A stretch of DNA of 56,091 nucleotides from NIOZ-UU13 sp964417935 (GTDB lineage: Bacteria > Planctomycetota > Phycisphaerae > Sedimentisphaerales > Anaerobacaceae), in the NCBI GenBank assembly GCA_964417935.1, contig CAYQKF010000021.1, positions 1 to 56,091 on the forward strand. The letters run 5' to 3'. Made by a program: the position numbers and the translations under genes. Below are positions 17,122 through 25,639 of this stretch, in pieces. Below the pieces are notes generated by a model that saw nothing but the letters and a program-made list of their open reading frames with translations, did not search any database and had not been told where the DNA came from. How positions within the stretch are numbered: position 1 is the first letter of the stretch; every line of letters starts with the position of its first letter.

Positions 17122-18474
17122 TTGGAAATGCTGCCGGAAAAACTATCTTCAGAGACGTATCACGAAGATATATTCAGTGCTCTGAAAGAACAAGACAGCC
17201 GGGTTTATGAGTTAATAACAGAAGAGTACGAAAGGCTGCAAAGCACACTTCAACTTGTCGCTGCGGCGAACCAGTGCTCGAAAGCCGTTTTAGCGGCTCT
17301 TGGCTCAGTCGTTCAGAATAAGACAAGCGAGGGTTTTCCCGGAGCCAGACATCATGGGGGCTGTGAAATTGTTGACGATGTGGAGAGACTCGCTGTGGCC
17401 AGAGCCAAAGAGGCCCTCGGCGCCCAACACGCGAATGTCCAGCCTCATTCCGGCAGCCAGGCCAACCAAATCGTCTTTGCCGCGATATTAGACAAAGGTG
17501 ATACAATATTAAGCCTTGGAGTAGACCAGGGAGGACATCCATCACATGGAGGGTCGGGGTCGCTCACCGAGAAGTTCTTCAAGATAGAAAACTATTTTGT
17601 GGATAAAACAAGTTATCTTCTGGACTATGATGCTATCAGAGAGCAAGCAGTCAAAGTCAGACCCAAGCTGATTATGTGTGGTGCCAGTGCTTACGCCAGA
17701 AAGATAGATTTTAAGAAATTCAGAGAGATTACGGACAGCGTGGGGGCGTATCTTTTGGCGGACATCTCACATATTGCGGGACTGGTGATAGCCGGTGCAC
17801 ATCCATCCTGTGTAAATTATGCGCATTTTACAACGACAAGCACTTACAAGGCGGGCGGCCCGAGGGGCGGACTGATATTGATGGGCAAGGACTACGATTT
17901 GCAAACAAAGGCCTCAGGCAGGGATATGCCGTTATGGAAACATATTCAGGACGCAACGTTTCCGGGCGTACAGGGGACGCCTTATTTTAATCATATAGCG
18001 GCAAAAGCGGTTTTCTTTAAGGAAGCACTTTCCGATGAATACAAAGTTAGACAATTCAAAATCATAGAAAATGCAAAAAGATTGGCAGGTAATTTGTTAG
18101 GTTTGGGATATGACGTACTGACGGGGGGAACAGACAACCATATGGTCCTGATAAGTACGGAAAATTCCAGAGAGGCTCTGACGGGCGCTATAGCACAAAA
18201 ATGCCTCGAAGATTGCAGTATAGTAGTCGATACGATAAAGCTGCCTTACAATAAGAAGCCGGCTTTAAGTACCAGTGGTATCAGATTGGGCACGCCTATT
18301 GTAACAAAGAATGGGATGGGGGCCGAAGAGATGGACAGGGCATCTAAGTTAATTGATGCAGTATTGAGGAAGGTAAAAATAATAAGCGATAGGGAATACG
18401 AGATAGATGAATCCCTAAGTCACGAGGTAAGGGATAAAGTGAAGCAACTGTGCGGCAAGTTCCCTATGCGGTAG
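17122..18474 (+). CDS. Serine hydroxymethyltransferase-family PLP enzyme with altered active site
   Basis: The protein has 450 residues and matches the SHMT fold end to end. The PLP lysine is at about 243 (TTTSTYKAGGPRGG), ADISHIAGL keeps the PLP-binding Asp and His, ANVQPHSGSQAN is intact, SEGFPGA keeps the catalytic Glu, and TSGIRLGTP keeps the substrate-carboxylate Arg. Compared with E. coli GlyA (recalled), IASEN is VAAAN, the NKY tyrosine is Thr, RYYGG is RHHGG, and THK is TYK. Those residues contact PLP, substrate or folate. It may therefore be a folate-independent aldolase/transaldolase-type relative rather than the housekeeping enzyme, so I leave the symbol blank. TTG 17122 (AAAGG upstream) or ATG 17128 could be the start. 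Confidence 0.8.
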   Translation: MEMLPEKLSSETYHEDIFSALKEQDSRVYELITEEYERLQSTLQLVAAANQCSKAVLAALGSVVQNKTSEGFPGARHHGGCEIVDDVERLAVARAKEALGAQHANVQPHSGSQANQIVFAAILDKGDTILSLGVDQGGHPSHGGSGSLTEKFFKIENYFVDKTSYLLDYDAIREQAVKVRPKLIMCGASAYARKIDFKKFREITDSVGAYLLADISHIAGLVIAGAHPSCVNYAHFTTTSTYKAGGPRGGLILMGKDYDLQTKASGRDMPLWKHIQDATFPGVQGTPYFNHIAAKAVFFKEALSDEYKVRQFKIIENAKRLAGNLLGLGYDVLTGGTDNHMVLISTENSREALTGAIAQKCLEDCSIVVDTIKLPYNKKPALSTSGIRLGTPIVTKNGMGAEEMDRASKLIDAVLRKVKIISDREYEIDESLSHEVRDKVKQLCGKFPMR

Positions 18475-18740
18475 CTAAAGTGCCTAAAGTGAGCTAAAGT
18501 GAACTAAAGTTCTCAAACCGACCGTTTTGGATTGAATATTAACTATAACTATTTTATTGACAATAACATGAAGCAATTTGTCATTCTGAACGAAGTGAAG
18601 AATCTCTTCTTACATAAGTGTACATTTTCCTCATTCACAGGCCAGATGCTTCGCTTCGCTCAGCATGACAGAAAAAATCGGTCAGTTTGAGTAAAGTTAA
18701 AAAACAACTTTAGGCAATCCAAAATTTAGGTACTTTAGGA
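18473..18740. repeat. Second ctaaagtg inverted repeat flanking a REP palindrome
   Basis: gctaaagtgcctaaagtgagctaaagtgaactaaag (18473-18508) and caactttaggcaatcc...ttaggtactttagg (18703-18740) are degenerate inverted arms. The family is the same as at 14597-14764. Between them lies the gtcattctga REP palindrome (18580-18671). No gene is present in 18475-18734. Confidence 0.6.
18580..18671. repeat. REP palindrome gtcattctgaacgaag...cttcgctcagcatgac
   Basis: gtcattctgaacgaagtgaag at the left faces gatgcttcgcttcgctcagcatgac at the right as an imperfect inverted repeat of about 92 bp overall. It belongs to the loose family also seen at 1358, 5579 and 9294. Confidence 0.65.
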
Positions 18741-18851
18741 CTTCGATTTCTTTTCGCTTATAGCCCAGAACAGTTGATATATTGCACCGATGGCAGCCAT
18801 AAGAATTACAGCGGAGAACAATATCATCGACATTAGCAGCGATGCCGATTT
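18735..18851 (-). pseudogene. Truncated second copy of the C-terminal end of the UPF0104-type membrane protein
   Basis: Read on the minus strand, 18851-18735 encodes KSASLLMSMILFSAV, continues through AAIGAIYQLFW, and stops at TAA after EKKSKS. Over 29 residues from KS to FW it matches the C-terminus of the membrane protein at 19650-20693 (KSQALLMSMILFSAL...GAICQLFW) at 22 positions. There is no start or upstream sequence: the homology begins within about ten bases of the stop codon of the FkbM gene (18857). This is the remnant of a duplicated gene end. Confidence 0.8.
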
Positions 18852-18856
18852 CCTGC

Positions 18857-19621
18857 TCAATTGTCAAATTTGACGTATATATCCCCGACAGTTCTTCTGC
18901 TGCGCAGAGATTCAAGAACCTCACGCATTCGTTCGGACGTGTACCACTTGGATAGAACAAAACTCGTTGGTTTGTCCTCGAGACAGTAGTTGAACTTGGC
19001 TGGGCCAATTTTTGAAAGATGTTCTACGCACTTTATGGCCGAGTCCATGAATTCCGGGGTGAACTCGAAGCAGAGCGCTCTGATTGGTTGTGACAGACCC
19101 TTTAGAACTTCGTACTCATATCCCTCAACGTCTATCTTCATAAACGCTGGTTTGCCGTATTGTGATATCAAACCATCCAGAGACACTACGGGCACAGTTA
19201 CCGTTCTGTTCCAAGTGCAGCTGGAGTATCTACCACTGGCTTTGACAGTTTCCACCCAGCTCTTTGAGAGTGACGAAAGTGAGTGTGAGTCGCAAAGCAT
19301 CATCTGGGCCTGGCCTTTTCTTTCGCCGAGGGCTTTTTGGACCAGGACCACCCTGTTGTTGTTCCCATACTTCTTTCTGAGTTTATCCATACAGTGCTCT
19401 TGCGGCTCGATGGCTATCACCATAGCTTCTAACTTCAGAAAGACTTTGGTCCTCCGCCCGACATTCGCTCCGACGTCGAAGCACAGCTCCCCCCTATTGA
19501 CAAACTGGGAATAGAACCTCACATACTCTGCTTGTGTCCTGGCCAGCCAGTTTTTGAGGTCCACAACCGGGTCGTAAAGACGACATGCTCGCAGGAACTT
19601 TCGTACTACTCTATTCACCAA
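18857..19621 (-). CDS. FkbM-family SAM-dependent methyltransferase
   Basis: The protein has 254 residues. CFDVGANVGRRTKVF is the SAM-binding motif I, VIAIEPQEH is motif II, and PAFMKIDVEGYEYEVLKGL is the characteristic FkbM motif with the Asp-Val-Glu-Gly core. The family O-methylates sugars and other small molecules and is frequent in surface polysaccharide clusters. It lies between the full UPF0104-type gene and a 3' fragment of a second copy of it, so it probably entered together with a duplication. The downstream end abuts the fragment directly. It is last in the minus-strand glycan cluster. Confidence 0.88.
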   Translation of the reverse strand: MVNRVVRKFLRACRLYDPVVDLKNWLARTQAEYVRFYSQFVNRGELCFDVGANVGRRTKVFLKLEAMVIAIEPQEHCMDKLRKKYGNNNRVVLVQKALGERKGQAQMMLCDSHSLSSLSKSWVETVKASGRYSSCTWNRTVTVPVVSLDGLISQYGKPAFMKIDVEGYEYEVLKGLSQPIRALCFEFTPEFMDSAIKCVEHLSKIGPAKFNYCLEDKPTSFVLSKWYTSERMREVLESLRSRRTVGDIYVKFDN

Positions 19622-19649
19622 AGCCTCCTTTCAGGCTTTATGTTCCAGG

Positions 19650-20693
19650 TTACCCTCGGAAATCCCCTTGTCTTTGTGCCTGTTCTCCCCCACCACGTAC
19701 CTTGGTGGCAGTGAATACCCAAAATAGCTGGCATATCGCCCCGATAATGGCCATAAAGACTAACGCGGAGAACAATATCATTGACATTAGCAGCGCCTGT
19801 GATTTTTCCACGCCGTAGATACCTAAAAATCCCACTAACGTAATCTCTCTGACGCCGAGATTAGCCACTGATATCGGAATCCTTCCCAAAACATATATAA
19901 CCGCACACAGCCATACGAATACCCCTACAGGTGCGATTACATTTGCGCCACGAGCAGAAAGGATATATGCGATAACCCCGCCGATGAGTGTATCGGTTAT
20001 TGTAATTGATGCAATCCTCAGGTGAAACCCGACGCCGGCAGCTTGAAAGGTCGCAATCTGGTCGAGTATCTCCCGGCCTTTTTGGCGTATTTTTGCAGGC
20101 AAGGACCTTAGCAGAAATCCAATACTTTTGACGATTTTGCCGCCGGTTCGGCTGTTCAACAGCAGCAAAGAAAAAAGGACTATAGCCGTCAGTAATATTC
20201 CACAAATGGCGGGCAGCAGCCATTGATTCTCTGTATTAGCCATTGATAGTGATGCGGGATTGGTAATCATTAACGCAACAAGTCCGAATACCATCATAAC
20301 AACCGTCGCAACCAGCTGGTTGTATAGCATACTGCTAAGAACGTTGCTTCCTTTTCCGGTGTCTTTTTTGAGTATATACCATTTTACTCCTGTGCTCAGC
20401 ATCCCGGGCATAATCATACTGTAAAGGCAGGTAACTGCTGTTGCCCCGAATATTGTGGCAATGGCAACGTTGCAGCCTTGCTTTTTCAAGATGAGCCGCA
20501 TCTTCATTGACCGAATCCAGAAAAGTATTACGGTCAGTACCCAAACGGCGAACAGGAACTGCCATCTTGCCGTTTTTACAGTTTCCCAAAATTTCTCCCT
20601 AATATCCTCTTGGCTAAAGACCCAGAGCAGCAAGGCGGTCGTGATGAGAATTCTGATAAGAAGTTTGGCTAATTGTTTGGTGCGAGTAGTCAT
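19650..20693 (-). CDS. Lysylphosphatidylglycerol synthase/UPF0104-type membrane protein (flippase-like)
   Basis: The protein has 347 residues with about eight membrane helices, the first at LLIRILITTALLLWVFS. FLFAVWVLTVILFWIRSMKMRLILKKQG and the ATAVTCLYSMIMPGMLSTGVKWYILKK segment are typical of the MprF-N/UPF0104 (AglD-like) family. Members are implicated in moving lipid-linked substrates across the inner membrane, but activity is seldom tested. The cluster of glycosyltransferases around it fits a role in handling a lipid-linked glycan. It starts 13 bases after the stop of the upstream methyltransferase, so it is co-transcribed. Its 3' end is duplicated at 18735-18851. Confidence 0.85.
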   Translation of the reverse strand: MTTRTKQLAKLLIRILITTALLLWVFSQEDIREKFWETVKTARWQFLFAVWVLTVILFWIRSMKMRLILKKQGCNVAIATIFGATAVTCLYSMIMPGMLSTGVKWYILKKDTGKGSNVLSSMLYNQLVATVVMMVFGLVALMITNPASLSMANTENQWLLPAICGILLTAIVLFSLLLLNSRTGGKIVKSIGFLLRSLPAKIRQKGREILDQIATFQAAGVGFHLRIASITITDTLIGGVIAYILSARGANVIAPVGVFVWLCAVIYVLGRIPISVANLGVREITLVGFLGIYGVEKSQALLMSMILFSALVFMAIIGAICQLFWVFTATKVRGGGEQAQRQGDFRG

Positions 20694-20706
20694 ATCCTGT
20701 TTTGGA

Positions 20707-21429
20707 TTAGCCGGGTTTTTCTCCGAGAATCAGCACTCTTCTTAAGAATGTGATTTGTAACTTGTAAAGCTTGTGCAACAGTCTGCTCTTGGGAAGCATC
20801 GCGTCGAACCAACCAAAAGGTAACCACGATGCCAGGGTGGAAATCAAATAACACAGCGCCCCTGTGAAAATGATGCTCTGATAGCGTCCTTTAATATCCT
20901 CAAATCCTGCGCTTATCAAAAGTCCCTCCAACCTCCGCCATGTAGTGATATAATTGTGGCTGAAGTCTCCTATGAAGAAATGATGTCTCCAGTTTGTATA
21001 ATCTGGAGCGTAAATCACAAATCTGCCGCCCGGATTCAGCAGCTCATGTACCTCTCTGGCAAGTCCCAGCGCGGCCGTCATAGTATCCATGTGTTCCATA
21101 ACGCTGTTCATTACCACTATGTCGAAAGTTCGCCCCATTTCCGGAATAGGTGGTACGACATTTCTCCTCACATTTATTCCGCGTTTTTTCAGGTTGTTGG
21201 CCATTTTTTCGTTTGGCTCAATCGCCCAGTAATCAACGCCCTTGTTAAGACAGATATCAGCAAAGACACCTCGTCCGGGACCTATTTCAAGCACACGACA
21301 CCCTTGTTGTATCTGCGCAAACTCAAAAATTCGCTCCGACACACTGGCTGCCAACCACCTGCCAAGTCCGGTGGGTTTGTCTTGGCTATAGTGGTCGTAG
21401 AATGTAGTCTTTCCCGCATCCATGGTCAT
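20707..21429 (-). CDS. Class I SAM-dependent methyltransferase
   Basis: The protein has 240 residues. VLEIGPGRGVFADICLNKG is the SAM-binding loop, YWAIEPNEKMANNLKKRG motif II, and FDIVVMNSVMEHMDTM the post-I region; LLNPGGRFVIYAPD follows. The C-terminal about 60 residues are hydrophobic and basic and may sit at the membrane. The substrate is unknown; the position in a glycan cluster suggests a sugar or lipid carrier. The stop is 13 bases before the UPF0104-type gene. Confidence 0.85.
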   Translation of the reverse strand: MTMDAGKTTFYDHYSQDKPTGLGRWLAASVSERIFEFAQIQQGCRVLEIGPGRGVFADICLNKGVDYWAIEPNEKMANNLKKRGINVRRNVVPPIPEMGRTFDIVVMNSVMEHMDTMTAALGLAREVHELLNPGGRFVIYAPDYTNWRHHFFIGDFSHNYITTWRRLEGLLISAGFEDIKGRYQSIIFTGALCYLISTLASWLPFGWFDAMLPKSRLLHKLYKLQITFLRRVLILGEKPG

Positions 21430-21577
21430 TTATCGCCCGGTCATATCTCCTAAGAGTTCAACTGAAACTTCCTAATCTTATTTGAGCCAATTCATAACCA
21501 GTTTCTCATTGTTAGTCAAGAACATACAGATAAAAAAGTTGTTGGCTCAAGGCAGAAACCGCAACGATGCATATTGG

Positions 21578-22534
21578 CTAAATCCGCCTTAGGACAAACC
21601 TTATTTCCCTGCCTGCGTCCGGCCAGTGTTTTTTGAGGTACTGGTCAATAAGCCCAGCCAACCTATTCTTTGCGAAGAAACCCAAATGACAGTACGTTTC
21701 AGATTCGACGAGCTCAAATTTGCGGAATACTCTTCCGAGAAGCTCTTCGAGGTCGAAACCGCTTTGGGCGTGGAAGTCCACTATTTGTTGGATCTCAGTA
21801 CCTCTGAGGTCAAAATCCAGCAAATTCTCATTTCTCAACTGTTGAGATATTTCAATAAGCATTCTATTGCGATCGCGATAGCCTTCGCTGACTTTGCTGA
21901 GTATCGACCTCATAAATCTTTCCATAAACGGTATCCTCTCTGCTACCTTGAAGAAGATGACCTTGGGTCGGAATACAACTCTGGCAAATGCGCAAAGAGC
22001 GCTACCATAAAACGGCAATCTCGGTACTTTGTTTGGCTCGTGTGCCACAAGTAGTATGCCTGAGGGTTTCAAGAGGCGTTCACATTCTGCCGCGAAACAG
22101 TTCAAATCAAAAATGTGGTGCAGAACCGAATTGACCGTTATCACATCCACCGAATTGTCAAGCACCGGTATTAGGCCTACATCAATTTTGTGAAAAGAAC
22201 ACTTACACATCAAAGACATTTGCTTTAGCCTGGCTTCACATATTTTCAACATCCTGGCAGAAACGTCACAGCAAACCAGAGAGTCTTCCTTCTTTAGGTA
22301 AGGGCCAATTATCTTAGGTACAAAGCCGGTCCCTGTACCATAATCAAGACAGACTATAGGCTCTTTTTTCAAGAGATATTTATTTGCTGTGTCTTTCCAG
22401 AAAACCTGCTCAGACCTCAGAATGTCGTCATGCCGTTTGTCATAACAAACATTTTCCAGGTTGTGATAGGTTTCGTTGATTCTCTGGACCAGCTTAGAAT
22501 CCAACTGCCGCAGAATTCGCTTTGACAACTTCAT
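21578..22534 (-). CDS. Class I SAM-dependent methyltransferase
   Basis: The protein has 318 residues from ATG 22534. VCLDYGTGTGFVPKIIGP is SAM motif I, LVCCDVSARMLKICEARL motif II, and VDVITVNSVLHHIFDL and LLKPSGILLVAHEPN the later motifs. The C-terminal part (about 200-318) is an unassigned helical region that includes ESETYCHLGFFAKNR. I prefer ATG 22534 because AGGGA lies upstream at proper spacing; the frame is open to a TTG at 22618 that would overlap the preceding glycosyltransferase and adds a palindrome-derived stretch (ggaggcct...aggcctc). Target unknown; likely a glycan or lipid. Confidence 0.85.
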   Translation of the reverse strand: MKLSKRILRQLDSKLVQRINETYHNLENVCYDKRHDDILRSEQVFWKDTANKYLLKKEPIVCLDYGTGTGFVPKIIGPYLKKEDSLVCCDVSARMLKICEARLKQMSLMCKCSFHKIDVGLIPVLDNSVDVITVNSVLHHIFDLNCFAAECERLLKPSGILLVAHEPNKVPRLPFYGSALCAFARVVFRPKVIFFKVAERIPFMERFMRSILSKVSEGYRDRNRMLIEISQQLRNENLLDFDLRGTEIQQIVDFHAQSGFDLEELLGRVFRKFELVESETYCHLGFFAKNRLAGLIDQYLKKHWPDAGREIRFVLRRI

Positions 22535-22604
22535 ATAATTGTCCCTAAAAGCAATATTGCTCAAGCTGCACAACGTCGCTGTTGTCATTTGAGGCCTGAC
22601 ATAG

Positions 22605-23711
22605 TTAGGCCTCCACAATTGATTGGCGTATGATTCTCAGCATAGTATTTGCGCATCGGTCCCAGGAGAATTTTTTCGCTTGCTGGAAACCTGAATATAC
22701 AAGCTCTTCCCGCAATTTGCGATCAGTTAAGACTCGATAGATGGCCTCAGCAATGGCTGGAGTATCAAGTGCGTTGACAAGGATAGCAGCGTTACCTGCC
22801 ACTTCTGGTATGCTGCTGGCGTTTGAAGTGACCACGGGGCAGCCAGATTGCATTGCCTCGAGAACCGGCAGGCCAAAACCTTCATACCGCGAAGGATAAA
22901 CATACACTCCGGCTAAATTATACAAAGCGGGCATGTCCTCATGCTCTACATATCCTAATTGATTTATTCTGTCAGTAAGACCCAAGTGGCGCATAGTTTG
23001 GTGAACAGAGGCATCTTTCCACGATTTTGAGCCGGTCAGGACCAAATTGTGGGGGATCCTTTGACGAATCCGAGAAAATGCTTTTAGAAGTCTGATGATG
23101 TTTTTTCGAGGCGATAATGAACCAACATATAGGATAAAATTATCGGGGAGGTTGTATTTTTGTCTTACATACTGCAAGCGGGAAGCATCGTTTATAGGAT
23201 GATAGATTTTGTCTGCCGCTTCATAAGTGACTGTTATCTTTTTCGGATCGCAATTAGTATAGCGGACAATATCTTTTTTGGTATTCTCGCTGACAGCAAA
23301 GACAGCGTCAGCTCTCCGTACTGATTGGGGGATTAGAGTTCGCATATATATGGTGTCCAGGAGAGGATAAGCGTTTAATCGACGGTCAAAGTATGCCAGG
23401 TCATGGATGATCACGTAAGAAGGGCAGTTAGTAAGGAAGGGTATGATGTTTTTGGGAAAGATAGCGGCATCGATTTTCAGCTTATGCAACATTTTCGGCA
23501 GGCGGACAAAATCCCACCATATTCTATTATTTCCTTTTATTACGATTTCTGAGCAATCCGGCGCCAGTCCCCGAAATTTTTCCTGATTATAAAGCACGAA
23601 AAGCTCATCATCGCCCCGCTGTTGGGCCAAAGCCGGGACCAAGGATTTTATAAGCTGGTGAACACCACCGGATGGGATGCTCAAACCCCGTGCAGAAAAT
23701 GCAATTTTCAT
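22605..23711 (-). CDS. Glycosyltransferase family 4
   Basis: The protein has 368 residues and a GT-B fold. The N-terminal domain starts MKIAFSARGLSIPSGGVHQLI. The C-terminal donor-binding domain has FILYVGSLSPRKNIIRLLKAF, then LGYVEHEDMPALYNLAGVYVYPSRYEGFGLPVLEAMQSGCPVV, with the conserved E-x7-E region (EGFGLPVLE). Such retaining enzymes add a sugar from a nucleotide donor at the cytoplasmic face of the membrane. ATG 23711 overlaps the TGA of the preceding glycosyltransferase by four bases, so translation is coupled. Donor and acceptor cannot be inferred. Confidence 0.93.
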   Translation of the reverse strand: MKIAFSARGLSIPSGGVHQLIKSLVPALAQQRGDDELFVLYNQEKFRGLAPDCSEIVIKGNNRIWWDFVRLPKMLHKLKIDAAIFPKNIIPFLTNCPSYVIIHDLAYFDRRLNAYPLLDTIYMRTLIPQSVRRADAVFAVSENTKKDIVRYTNCDPKKITVTYEAADKIYHPINDASRLQYVRQKYNLPDNFILYVGSLSPRKNIIRLLKAFSRIRQRIPHNLVLTGSKSWKDASVHQTMRHLGLTDRINQLGYVEHEDMPALYNLAGVYVYPSRYEGFGLPVLEAMQSGCPVVTSNASSIPEVAGNAAILVNALDTPAIAEAIYRVLTDRKLREELVYSGFQQAKKFSWDRCANTMLRIIRQSIVEA

Positions 23712-24853
23712 AACTTAGCTTTCTTTGTGTAGTTCCTGTTGTAAAGTAGAATATACTGATGCGCGGTAGAGTTCCATCTGAACTTTTCGGCCTGCCTTCT
23801 TGCTGCGATGGACATTTGCTTGTAAGTCTGCCAGTCGTCGGCTATTTTTCTTACCGCATCGGCAATCTCCCGGGCGTCTGCATTGTTTACAATAATTCCG
23901 TTTTCGGCTATCAGCTCATCCACACCTTCGCAGCGGGTGGTAATTATAGGCAGGCCGGAGGCCATCGCCTCGAGCATTGCGTTGCTCATCCCTTCCTGCA
24001 TACTAGCGCTTATAAAAATATCATTCTGTCGGTAAACCTGCGACATAACTTCAGCGTCGATTCTGCCTGTGAGCTCGATAATGTTACCGAGCTTTTTTTC
24101 CGATACAATTTGTTTTAGTTTCTGCTGCATTCGCCCGCCGCCTACTATCGTGAAATGGAGCTCACAGCCGTCCCTGTGCAGAATCTCGACAGCGTCTATC
24201 AGGATTTCCACTCGTTTTGTAACGGACAGTCGGCCGACGGTCAAAAGCCTTAATATCTCTGTTTTTTGGGTGGTCTCGGTAGGGCTAAATCGGTCCAGTT
24301 CCACGCCATTTGGAATAACCTCAATGGCCACCGATGGCAGAAACTTCAGGGCACGGTTCTTCAAACCCTCGCTGGGCGCCACTAAAGCAGCGGCTTTTTT
24401 CCAGATGGCGCCAAACACCGGGCCAAGAATTTTATAATCGAGTTTTAACCTTGCATGCTCTCCCGGCACATCCGAACCCCGCAGTGAAATAATGTAGGGC
24501 AATTTATTTGCACTTCGATAACATAACCAGCCGGTAGGGAAGCCGAAGAATGCGTGGGCCAAATCGTAATCATTTTCTCGCAGCAGTTTGCGGTAGTGAA
24601 ATTTGGCTTTAATTAGCCACTCGATTACTTCTATCTTCCGCCAAAAATGCAGTTGCTTCTTATGGAGGCCGACTTTGTAAATAGTGATATCGTCCGCAAA
24701 GCTTTCTTTGAAGAAACCCGGCTTTGGAGCTGACGTTAGAACATCGACCTTCAAGTCGCTGTTGCCGGCGTATTGCTGTAAGAGGCACCGATGGGCATTA
24801 GCTGCCCCGCCACCAATCGGTGGAAACTCATAATTGAGCATTAGTATTTTCAT
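23708..24853 (-). CDS. Glycosyltransferase family 4
   Basis: The protein has 381 residues from ATG 24853. The N-terminal domain MKILMLNYEFPPIGGGAA carries the glycine-rich acceptor loop. ILRLLTVGRLSVTKRVEILIDA starts the donor domain, and MSQVYRQNDIFISASMQEGMSNAMLEAMASGLPII holds the E-x7-E motif (EGMSNAMLE). Cytoplasmic or membrane-associated sugar transfer is expected. The 24886 start would add eleven residues from a hairpin region and is less likely; AGG lies a suitable distance from 24853. It overlaps the next glycosyltransferase by four bases. Confidence 0.93.
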   Translation of the reverse strand: MKILMLNYEFPPIGGGAANAHRCLLQQYAGNSDLKVDVLTSAPKPGFFKESFADDITIYKVGLHKKQLHFWRKIEVIEWLIKAKFHYRKLLRENDYDLAHAFFGFPTGWLCYRSANKLPYIISLRGSDVPGEHARLKLDYKILGPVFGAIWKKAAALVAPSEGLKNRALKFLPSVAIEVIPNGVELDRFSPTETTQKTEILRLLTVGRLSVTKRVEILIDAVEILHRDGCELHFTIVGGGRMQQKLKQIVSEKKLGNIIELTGRIDAEVMSQVYRQNDIFISASMQEGMSNAMLEAMASGLPIITTRCEGVDELIAENGIIVNNADAREIADAVRKIADDWQTYKQMSIAARRQAEKFRWNSTAHQYILLYNRNYTKKAKL

Positions 24854-24878
24854 TTTATACCTGTGTCCGCCTCTACTT

Positions 24879-24926
24879 CCACACACTCACGTGTGTGGTA
24901 TCCATTCCCCACACGTAAGTGTGGGG
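24879..24926. repeat. Pair of cacacgtgag hairpins at the end of a methyltransferase gene
   Basis: ccacacactcacgtgtgtgg (24879-24898) and ccccacacgtaagtgtgggg (24907-24926) are two successive inverted repeats joined by tatccatt. They overlap the last codons of the methyltransferase at 24887, so its C-terminal residues (LTCGEWIPHT) are encoded by repeat DNA. Confidence 0.65.
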
Positions 24927-25639
24927 TTTTGCGTTTTTCGAGCGATAACGTATAAATTCGTTTGCAGTGTAAGAGGCAGACGGCGAAAATTTATGTGCTT
25001 AAAGATACCGCTTATCGGCCCTAATTTTTCCCTCAGCTTGTTCAAGGTGAATTCGTTAACAGGATTCATTTTGACGAATTTTACTTCGACTCCGTGCCTT
25101 GCCATCCGCCACCTTAAATGGCCAGGTGAGTGAAGCGAAGGGTGATATCTCCTCCATTGCAGAGACTTTGTGTGCAACGTCTCAAAAATGATATTGCTGA
25201 GCTTGTTCGGCGTCTGGAAGAGATAGAAACCATCCTTTCTAAGGACACGGAAAACTTCACTTATGTGTCTATCCACCCGGGCAATATGCTCGAATAAATC
25301 GAAGCTCAACACAATATCGAACGTCTCATCTTCAAACTTCAATATTTCCGCCGGTTGTACCTGAAGTTTAATATCGCCGTATTTTTTCAATCCGTAAGCA
25401 ATCGCTTCGCCCGATATATCCGTACCGGTAATATCGTATCCCTGCCCGCTCAGCTCGGAGACCACACTGCCTATGCCGCATCCGATTTCTAAAATCCTGT
25501 CATTTGGCTTGAGCAAATTGGTTTCGGCGAGAAATTCCAGATTCGTTTGGATGTTGCCGCGTTGTTCTTTGCCCGCCGCAAGCTCCTTGCGCCAGCCATC
25601 ATCGTATAGTTCCTGTTGCTTTTTGAGATTTTCATCCAT
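24887..25639 (-). CDS. Class I SAM-dependent methyltransferase
   Basis: The protein has 250 residues from ATG 25639. ILEIGCGIGSVVSELSGQG is motif I, TGTDISGEAIAYGLKK motif II, FDIVLSFDLFEHIARV and FRVLRKDGFYLFQTPN the later motifs; the pattern is that of ubiquinone/sugar-type methyltransferases. I choose 25639, which overlaps the end of the upstream membrane glycosyltransferase by eight bases, over 25711, which overlaps by 80. The final ten residues come from a hairpin repeat. Target unknown; likely a sugar or lipid-linked intermediate of the cluster. Confidence 0.85.
   Translation of the reverse strand: MDENLKKQQELYDDGWRKELAAGKEQRGNIQTNLEFLAETNLLKPNDRILEIGCGIGSVVSELSGQGYDITGTDISGEAIAYGLKKYGDIKLQVQPAEILKFEDETFDIVLSFDLFEHIARVDRHISEVFRVLRKDGFYLFQTPNKLSNIIFETLHTKSLQWRRYHPSLHSPGHLRWRMARHGVEVKFVKMNPVNEFTLNKLREKLGPISGIFKHINFRRLPLTLQTNLYVIARKTQNPTLTCGEWIPHT

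Noticed and set aside
17240..17340. First impression that the SHMT-like protein lost its catalytic Glu
   Set aside because: Counting against E. coli GlyA shows the catalytic Glu is in the AEG/SEG motif, which is retained; only the IASEN Ser/Glu, tyrosines and the THK His differ.
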